A DNA stretch of 39,617 nucleotides from Synechococcus sp. UW140 (GTDB taxonomy: Bacteria; Cyanobacteriota; Cyanobacteriia; PCC-6307; Cyanobiaceae): contig CAMBZX010000007.1 in the NCBI GenBank assembly GCA_945872185.1, positions 1-39,617 on the forward strand. Reading direction: 5' to 3'. The position numbers and the translations under genes are program-made. Below the pieces are notes generated by a model. It was not told the origin of the DNA. It saw only the letters and a list, made by a program, of their open reading frames with translations, and searched no databases. The number at the start of each line of letters is the position of its first letter. Position 1 is the first letter of the stretch. Positions 34,650 through 39,617 of the stretch are shown one piece after another.

Positions 34650-34743
34650 GGCGGCGGGGGCGACGGGGGGAGGTGGGCTGGAGAAGCGGTTCGGCGTTGG
34701 CTGGTTCAGCGTCGGCAATTTCAGCTTCAGCGTCGGGCAATTC

Positions 34744-34816
34744 AGGGTTCAGTCAGGTCAGGGTTCAGTCAGGTCTCCGTTCGCCAGGTCAGTGTTGAAC
34801 CGGTCAGTGTTGAACC
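34744..34816. repeat. Paired short tandem repeats upstream of thyX
   Basis: AGGGTTCAGTCAGGTC occurs twice in tandem (34744-34759, 34760-34775). GGTCAGTGTTGAACC occurs twice in tandem without mismatch (34787-34801, 34802-34816). Just before them TTCAGCGTCGG is also duplicated (from 34705 and 34726). All share a GTTCAG/GTCAG core, suggesting slippage from one ancestral unit. Confidence 0.85.
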
Positions 34817-34911
34817 GTTCAATCTTGAAGGTCCCAGCTTGGGCATTTCAGTCTGGCCAAGGAGCGCCGAGCTGCGACCTGGAGCTTGGCAGTGAACGCT
34901 TCAGGCGCCCG

Positions 34912-35115
34912 CTGAACAACCGCTCGGCAGACCGAACTGACGTGCTGCCGGCCCCTTTAGAAACCCTATGACCACTGGGTTGCCGGCTGAAGCTGGGGCG
35001 CTCTGCCATGGCCTCAGCAGACCGGAGCAACATTCTGTGGGCCGTGCAGAAAGCCTCTGAGCATGGGGTTGTCGGCTGGCGAAGCGATCACCTAGGGCCG
35101 AGACAGGTTGTTCAG
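34912..35115. repeat. Inverted-repeat-bounded element with two internal copies
   Basis: CTGAACAACC (34912-34921) is matched perfectly in inverse by GGTTGTTCAG (35106-35115); with a two-base gap the match extends into CTCGGC/GCCGAG. Inside are two imperfect direct copies about 90 bases apart (34922-34990 and 35011-35078). They share blocks such as CAGCAGACCG or CGGCAGACCG, AGAAA.CC, TGA and GGGTTG.CGGCTG, at roughly 65-70% identity by eye. It could be a MITE-like relic or a structured RNA; there is no open frame for a transposase. Confidence 0.55.
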
Positions 35116-35221
35116 TGGTCTCTTCGGGGTGGCGCTTCGCCACGCAGCCTGGCACTGGGACTTCGTCGTGGCGCCTGGGGATGCGCTGCAGGTGACGAGC
35201 TCCTGGCCGGATCCGGGGCTC

Positions 35222-35800
35222 TTAGCCGTGGCTGCGGGGGTTGGCCATGGCTGGGGCTGCGCCCTGGTCGTCCTCGCTGTCGAGGCGGCTGGTGGCTCCC
35301 ACCCCGGCCAGTTGGGGCAGGGTGGTGTCGCTGAGCAGGGCCCCCACCAGGCTTTCCAGTTCGCCGCCGCTGCGGGCGCCGATCGAGCGACCCACCGCCT
35401 GGCCCGCCGCATCGAACAGCTCCAGCTGGGGAATGCCATTGACCGCGTAGCGCTCCATTTCCCCCTGCCAGCGGGGGTTGTCAACGTTGAGCATCACCAC
35501 ATCAAGGCTGCCGCGATGCTGTTGTTCCAGCCGCACCATCGCCGGCGCCATGGTGCGGCAGGCCTCGCACCAGTCGGCATAGAACTCCACCAGGGTGGGG
35601 CGGCCATCGGCCAGGGCCACCGGCAGCTCCGGCGATTGGCGCGCCAGCTGCTCCAGCTGGCCCGCTGGGTTGAGGCCACCCCGCATCCACAGCAGCACCA
35701 GGGCCAGGATGGCGGCCACGGCGGCCAGCAGCATCCGTTCACGCCGGCCCAGGGCGCTGGCCGCGGGGAGGGGGGCCGGATCCGGCAGGTTGGCAGGCAT
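35222..35800 (-). CDS. txlA: Membrane-anchored thioredoxin-like protein, TxlA/HCF164 type
   Basis: The 192-residue protein has one membrane helix (about 23-40, MLLAAVAAILALVLLWM) and a thioredoxin domain with the active site ADWCEACRTMAP (C78, C81) and the cis-Pro region VNGIPQLELFD. This is the plan of cyanobacterial TxlA and plant HCF164, which pass reductant across the thylakoid membrane for cytochrome b6f haem assembly. The tail after about 165 is low in conservation. I chose the ATG at 35800, which puts a short leader before the helix. The frame stays open upstream to a TTG at 36049, discussed separately. It is divergent from the NIL-ferredoxin gene. Confidence 0.88.
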   Translation of the reverse strand: MPANLPDPAPLPAASALGRRERMLLAAVAAILALVLLWMRGGLNPAGQLEQLARQSPELPVALADGRPTLVEFYADWCEACRTMAPAMVRLEQQHRGSLDVVMLNVDNPRWQGEMERYAVNGIPQLELFDAAGQAVGRSIGARSGGELESLVGALLSDTTLPQLAGVGATSRLDSEDDQGAAPAMANPRSHG

Positions 35801-36113
35801 GGCGAGGGCCAAGGGCAGACCGCAGGCACTCTGGCAGTTGTTGCGGCACCCCTCAGCAGACGGCTGCCCCCTCCGAAGGGGCCCTGCCTTGGGGCTGTGG
35901 GCGGGTCTCGCCCCTGGGGCCGGCTGGCTTCGGGCTGCCGCTCGTGGGGGCTGGGCTGCTGCCGTTGCTGCCTGGAGCCAGCGGCCCAGGCGCTTTCCGT
36001 TCAGGTCCAGCAGGTTCATCAGCCGCCAGCCCTGGGCAATCCAGACCAAGGCAATGCTGGCGACGGTAGGTTGGGATTGAGCTTGCTAGTTTCAACGTCC
36101 AGGGCACGGATGC
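35801..36113. other. 313-base spacer with a possible orphan coding segment
   Basis: Between txlA and the NIL-ferredoxin gene I see no established gene. On the reverse strand, in frame with txlA, 35985-36049 encodes WIAQGWRLMNLLDLNGKRLG, whose composition is unlike shadow translations here. It then runs into Ala/Pro/Arg-rich sequence without a stop. A GC-rich hairpin (CCCCT/AGGGG around CCGA, 35868-35881) lies midway, with no T tract. Confidence 0.4.
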
Positions 36114-36527
36114 GTGAAGCGGCGCCTCACACTCCATTTCCCGCGCGAGGCGGTGCATCAGCCGATCACCTATCGGTTGGCCGTTGATTTCGACATTGCC
36201 GCCAAGATCCTGCGCGCCCAGATCGCGCCGAATCAGAGCGGCACCATGGTGGTGGAGCTTTCGGGCGACATCGACGAGCTCGATGCGGCCGAACTCTGGC
36301 TGGAACGCCAGGGGCTGGGCCTGAACCGCGTCCCGGGCGAGATCCGCGTCGATCCACTGCTCTGTGTCGACTGCGGCATCTGCTCCAGTGTCTGCCCCAG
36401 CGGTGCCCTGCGCTTTGATGGTGCGACCGCACGGCTCAGCTTTCAGGCCCCCCACTGTCTGGTCTGTGAACAGTGCATTCCCAGTTGCCCGCTGGAGGCC
36501 ATCGCTCTGGTCCTGGAGACACGATGA
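36114..36527 (+). CDS. NIL domain plus 2[4Fe-4S] ferredoxin
   Basis: The 137-residue protein combines an N-terminal NIL domain (about 1-76: RRLTLHFPREAVHQPITYRL, GTMVVELSGD) with a bacterial-type ferredoxin domain. The two cluster motifs are C84, C87, C90, C94 (CVDCGICSSVCPSGAL) and C115, C118, C121, C125 (CLVCEQCIPSCPLEA). NIL domains occur in methionine ABC ATPases and stand-alone Fe-S proteins; the NIL-Fd combination has been connected with sulfur/methionine metabolism elsewhere, but no target is evident here. The start is GTG at 36114. Its stop overlaps the ATG of the following membrane protein by four bases, so the two probably work or are made together. Confidence 0.88.
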   Translation: MKRRLTLHFPREAVHQPITYRLAVDFDIAAKILRAQIAPNQSGTMVVELSGDIDELDAAELWLERQGLGLNRVPGEIRVDPLLCVDCGICSSVCPSGALRFDGATARLSFQAPHCLVCEQCIPSCPLEAIALVLETR

Positions 36528-37231
36528 AATCCATCCTGCGCCTGATGCTGCTGCCTGTGCAGGCTCCGATGCTGCTGCTGCTGTTTGCGGTCAGCACCTA
36601 TCTCGGCATGCACTGGAGCCGGCCGATCACCGTGGAGGCCAGCGAGCTGGCCTCCCTGGGCACTCTGGTCTGGTCGGCGGAATGTCTGCAGGCCCTGGTG
36701 GTGGTGGTGGTCTGCACCATGCCCGACCTGCTGCTGCGTCAGATTTCAAGCCTGATGGCCGCCAGCCGGGTAGTGAGCCTGGTGGTCACCTTGCTGCTGG
36801 TGATCACCGGCGGGCTCTATCTGCTGCACCTGGATGTGCTCTCCAATGTGCTGATCCTGGCCTCCACGGTGTTGCTGGCGCGGCTGGATCTGGTGCGCAT
36901 CCGGGTGTTGCCCCCTCCCCTGCTGATGGCTGCGCTGCTGAGTCTGCTGGTGCTGGGCGGGGCGGGTTTGGGCCGGGTACTGGAGGCTCGCTACGAACCG
37001 CTGCAGGCGCCACTGGCCCGCCGCACGCTGGCACCCCAGCCACGGCGCCAGCCTTCTCAGGCCGCACCTCTGGCGGCTTCACCGGCCTCAGGCAGGTTGT
37101 CTCCCCCATCCCCAAGCCCGAATCAGGCAAGCCCGAATCAGGCAAGCTCGAATCAGGCAAGTCCGAATCGGACAGTCCCGAATCGGGTCCTGCCCCGCGT
37201 CGGCCACCTCCGTACTCAGACGCCGCCCTGA
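36524..37231 (+). CDS. Membrane protein of unknown function
   Basis: The 235-residue product has about five hydrophobic segments (roughly 8-28, 48-66, 82-100, 103-121, 131-151) with short charged loops such as SRPITVEASELAS and ARLDLVRIRV. It continues into a Pro/Gln/Ser/Asn-rich tail of about 80 residues. I recognise no family. The ATG at 36524 is inside an ATGA overlap with the ferredoxin gene, which fixes the start and suggests a redox membrane partner (inference). The tail contains a 15-bp tandem repeat. The last 16 bases overlap the end of the lytic transglycosylase gene, which runs the other way. Confidence 0.72.
   Translation: MKSILRLMLLPVQAPMLLLLFAVSTYLGMHWSRPITVEASELASLGTLVWSAECLQALVVVVVCTMPDLLLRQISSLMAASRVVSLVVTLLLVITGGLYLLHLDVLSNVLILASTVLLARLDLVRIRVLPPPLLMAALLSLLVLGGAGLGRVLEARYEPLQAPLARRTLAPQPRRQPSQAAPLAASPASGRLSPPSPSPNQASPNQASSNQASPNRTVPNRVLPRVGHLRTQTPP
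37114..37188 (+). repeat. 15-bp tandem repeat, five units, near the end of the membrane-protein gene
   Basis: Five units begin at 37114, 37129, 37144, 37159 and 37174. The first two are identical (AAGCCCGAATCAGGC), the third differs by one base, and the last two are more diverged. In frame they encode an (S)PNQAS-type pentapeptide repeat at the cytosolic tail of the membrane protein. Confidence 0.92.
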
Positions 37232-39288
37232 CAGCTCGGTTCCGGCCCCCTGTTCTGCTGCTGCTGGTAGCTCCAGGCATTGCCGAGCACCTTTTTCACA
37301 TACAGGCGCGTTTCCGGATAGGGGATCGCCTCCACCCAGAGCTCGGGGGCGCGCTGGAGCTGGTCGGTTCGCCAGCCCTGCACGGCCCCTGGACCGGCGT
37401 TGTAGCTGGCCACGGCCAGCACAGGTTCGCCCTGCCATTGCCGGAACAGGCCGCTGAGGTAGCGGCTGCCGAGTTCCACATTGCGGGCGGGATCCTCCAA
37501 GTCCGCCGAACTCAGGGGCTGACCGGCCAGCTCGGCGGCGGTGGCCGGCATCAGCTGCATCAGGCCGACGGCTCCCACCGCAGAGCGCACGGCCGGCGTG
37601 AAGCGCGATTCCTGTTTGGCCAGCCCCTGCAGCAGGGCCATTGGCAGATTCTGAGCGCGGCTGGCGGTGCGGAACAGGTCCAGGAAGCGGGGGGGATGGA
37701 GGCTCCGCTCCAGCTGGGGCAGCAGCTGGCACTGGGCGGGCTTCAGGCGCAGGGCGGCCCGCTCCAGCTGGGCCAGGCCGGTCCAGTCGTCGCCGACGCC
37801 CTGGCGCAGCCGTCCCTCCAGCAGCAGCTCCTGGCTGTCGCTGGGGGGCACGTTGGCGCGCCGCTGGCGCCAGGTTTCCCAGGCTTCGGTGCGTTGATCC
37901 AGGCGCCAGAGCCGATCGAGGCCGGCCTCACCGCTGGCCAGGGGCTGCCAGCTGGTCTCCTGGCCAGCCGTTGTGCGATCGCCGCTGGCATCCAGCCGCA
38001 GCTGGCCTTCACCCAGGTGTAGTGCCGCGCGCCAGCCGTAGTAGCCGCCGGGGTTGCGCCGCCTCAGCTCCTGCCAGGTGGCCTGGGCCGCGGATGGCTG
38101 GCCGAGCTGGCGCTGGACGTAGCCCAGCCAGAAGCGTTGCCGGGCGGCCAAAGGCGGTGGCAACTGGGTGGCGGGGATGGCCTGCAGCAGGGTCTGCGCT
38201 GCGCCCCACTGGCCGCCCAGCAGCTGGCGGCGGCTGAGATCCCATTGCAGGTCCCAGCTGGCGGGATCATCCGGCCAGCGGCGCAGCACCTCCAGGGCCG
38301 GGCCACTGGTGCCGCCTGTCCTGGCCTCACGGCCGCCGGCCGCCGCCAGGGCCTGGTGGGCCGCTACTGGGGCACTGGCGCGCCAGCGAGCGGGCAACTG
38401 GCGCAGGGCCCCAGCACTGGCGGGCCCCTCCTGCTGGCTGAGCAGCCTGACGGCCTCCTCGGCCTCCGGGCTGTCTGGCGCCTGGCGCACCAGCGCCACC
38501 AGCAGGTTCAAGGCTCGCTCCGTGTCGGCTGCATCTCCCTGCAGCCAGGGTCGGGCCAGGGCCAGCTGGCCGCTTGGCGGCAGGCTGCTGAGCGCCAGGC
38601 TGCTGTCCTGGCCGAGACAGCGGAGGGCGGCCTGGGGGTCGCCCAGTTCGGCCAAGGCCGTTGCCAGTTGGCGGCGCTGGTTGGGGCTGAGCCCCCCGGG
38701 GCTGCCCGCCCGCCCGCCGGCCTTGCAGCTGTTCTCGATCTTCGTCTGGGCGCCGGGCCAGCGGGCGCCCCAGCGGGCCAGGTGCAGGGCTCCGGCCTGG
38801 GCCGCTGCCGCCGCCGGCCCCGCCTCCACGGCGGCGGCCAATGCGGCGGGATGGGCCGGGAAGCGCTGCAGCAGTTGCTGGCGCTGCAGCGGGTTCTGGC
38901 GGCCGAGGGCATAGAGGGCGTCGGCACTGGCGGCATTGGCCGGGAAGCGCCGTAGCTGCTGGCGCCAGAGGTTGGTGGCCCGGGCGGGCTGGCCAAGGGT
39001 CTCGGCGGCCAGGGCCTGGTGTTTGAGCACGACCGCCGCCAGGGGGTCAGGGCCCCAGCCCTGGCCGGCCAGCAGCTGCGCCTGCCGCTGGGGATCCGCC
39101 GCCGCTTCGGCCTGCCGCTCCAGCAGCAGGCTGGCCTCACGCCGTTGCCAGGGATCGGGCGACCAGCGCCTCAGGCGTTCCAGGGTCGGGGCCGGGGTGT
39201 CCGGGGTGAGCGGGGGCAGGCTCGCCAGCAGCGTCCGGCCTCCCACCAGGGCCACGCCGGTGCCCAGACAGGAGACGGCCAGCAACAT
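37216..39288 (-). CDS. Lytic transglycosylase, Slt-type
   Basis: The 690-residue protein has a long Ala/Leu/Gln/Arg-rich helical superhelix (about 40-530, TPR-like pairs such as RFPANAASADALYALGRQ) and a C-terminal Slt lysozyme-like domain. The domain shows the catalytic Glu at about residue 560 in LAKQESRFTPAVRSAVGAVG, LMQLMPATAAELAG, NVELGSRYLSGLF and VASYNAGPGAV, typical of soluble lytic murein transglycosylases. It cleaves peptidoglycan glycan strands with 1,6-anhydro product. The ATG at 39288 places a hydrophobic N-terminus (MLLAVSCLGTGVALVGG) first and leaves room for the divergent gene at 39359; the open frame continues to 39438. A lipobox is not clear. Confidence 0.9.
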   Translation of the reverse strand: MLLAVSCLGTGVALVGGRTLLASLPPLTPDTPAPTLERLRRWSPDPWQRREASLLLERQAEAAADPQRQAQLLAGQGWGPDPLAAVVLKHQALAAETLGQPARATNLWRQQLRRFPANAASADALYALGRQNPLQRQQLLQRFPAHPAALAAAVEAGPAAAAAQAGALHLARWGARWPGAQTKIENSCKAGGRAGSPGGLSPNQRRQLATALAELGDPQAALRCLGQDSSLALSSLPPSGQLALARPWLQGDAADTERALNLLVALVRQAPDSPEAEEAVRLLSQQEGPASAGALRQLPARWRASAPVAAHQALAAAGGREARTGGTSGPALEVLRRWPDDPASWDLQWDLSRRQLLGGQWGAAQTLLQAIPATQLPPPLAARQRFWLGYVQRQLGQPSAAQATWQELRRRNPGGYYGWRAALHLGEGQLRLDASGDRTTAGQETSWQPLASGEAGLDRLWRLDQRTEAWETWRQRRANVPPSDSQELLLEGRLRQGVGDDWTGLAQLERAALRLKPAQCQLLPQLERSLHPPRFLDLFRTASRAQNLPMALLQGLAKQESRFTPAVRSAVGAVGLMQLMPATAAELAGQPLSSADLEDPARNVELGSRYLSGLFRQWQGEPVLAVASYNAGPGAVQGWRTDQLQRAPELWVEAIPYPETRLYVKKVLGNAWSYQQQQNRGPEPSCQGGV

Positions 39289-39358
39289 CGAGAGGCGCGT
39301 CAAGGGCTCTGAACCAGACCATCGGGGAGCATTCTGGGCACTGCCCTGCTCCGCCTCG

Positions 39359-39617
39359 GTGTCTTTGCTGTCCCTGCCGCAGCGCCTGAGCCAGTGGGCG
39401 CAATCCTGGCTGCCGGCGGTGCCGCCGTTGTTGACCACCTTGCCGGGGGCTGGCCAGCGTCGCCGGGCCCTGGGAGCAGCGGCCCTGGCCGCCGTGGCGC
39501 TGCTGTTGCGGCCCTGGCCGCCGTTTCTGTGGCTGCCGGGCTGGTGTGTGGGCGGATTGCTGCTCTGGGCCCTGGTGGCGTCGCTGCGCTGTCTGTACTG
39601 GCCCAGGCGCTGGCGCT
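39359..39617 (+). CDS. N-terminal part of a membrane protein, cut by window end
   Basis: From the GTG at 39359 the frame stays open to the window end (86 codons). It encodes a basic start (SLLSLPQRLSQWAQSWLP), then two hydrophobic segments (ALGAAALAAVALLLRPWPP and LPGWCVGGLLLWALVASLR). The product is therefore a membrane protein of unknown type. It is divergent from the transglycosylase gene with a 70-base spacer. The rest of the gene is outside the window, so the family cannot be named, and the start could also be an upstream codon. Confidence 0.5.
   Translation, partial: MSLLSLPQRLSQWAQSWLPAVPPLLTTLPGAGQRRRALGAAALAAVALLLRPWPPFLWLPGWCVGGLLLWALVASLRCLYWPRRWR

Larger units (their letters stand above)
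34650..35221. other. 572-base gene-free, repeat-rich region
   Basis: No convincing gene is visible on either strand; the open frames are short and of shadow-like composition. The half next to thyX holds several short tandem duplications (34700-34816). The other half holds a roughly 204-base element bounded by an inverted repeat and containing two related copies of about 70 bases. A small RNA in this region is possible, but I recognise none. Confidence 0.6.

Noticed and set aside
34901-35334. Small open frames between thyX and txlA
   Set aside because: They overlap each other and the txlA end, and their translations look random (Arg, Gly, Ser, Trp).
37114-37188. Possible CRISPR array
   Set aside because: The repeats are 15 bases, directly tandem and in frame, with no unique spacers and no cas genes nearby.

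Overview
The window is chromosomal DNA from a GC-rich picocyanobacterium, most likely a freshwater or brackish Cyanobium/Synechococcus relative. Photosystem II genes (psbI, psbN, psbH), ntcA, a TxlA/HCF164-type thioredoxin, a DUF3769 (LptD-like) outer-membrane protein and many cyanobacterial DUF families point to a cyanobacterium. Gene content and order resemble the marine Synechococcus/Prochlorococcus core (recalled, not searched). The palindrome GCGATCGC (HIP1), usually scarce in marine picocyanobacteria, occurs at least 13 times, which favours a non-marine lineage.

Layout. 1-6.2 kb: DUF4079, DUF1997, ispH (isoprenoids), sfsA and murJ (lipid II flippase), then a three-gene reverse operon of small conserved proteins. 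6.2-10.2 kb: tRNA-Arg(ACG) with a terminator, then glyA, a WecA/MraY-type glycosyl-phosphate transferase and cinA. 10.2-14.3 kb: a 625-base gap with DnaA-box-like motifs, a DUF2811 protein, a hydroxypyruvate-reductase-like dehydrogenase, and leuC-leuD. 14.4-17.8 kb, reverse strand: LptD-like DUF3769 protein and psbI. 17.9-21.9 kb: a GH38 alpha-mannosidase inflated by proline-rich inserts. 22-25.5 kb: psbN/psbH, tatA, pth, DUF3146, facing a RuvX-like nuclease and a DUF3084 protein. 25.5-28.7 kb: ntcA with a readable NtcA-type promoter, rph, a CobO/BtuR-like protein without a Walker A motif, and dcd. 28.7-33.1 kb: an apparent accessory insert with a LuxR-type regulator and a divergent 1143-residue GH9 cellulase carrying duplicated CBM2 and Ig-like modules and an RTX/bluetail-like C-terminus. 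33.2-34.6 kb: coq4 and thyX, translationally coupled. 34.6-35.2 kb: a gene-free repeat-rich region containing a roughly 204-base inverted-repeat-bounded element. 35.2-39.6 kb: txlA, a NIL-ferredoxin, a membrane protein, a lytic transglycosylase, and the start of a membrane protein cut by the window end.

Most of the window is housekeeping DNA. The best candidates for something new are the LuxR/GH9 pair, the element at 34912-35115, and a recurrent pattern of short in-frame tandem repeats (mostly 15-base units) in otherwise conserved genes. All assignments come from reading the sequence and recalling families; no database search was run.
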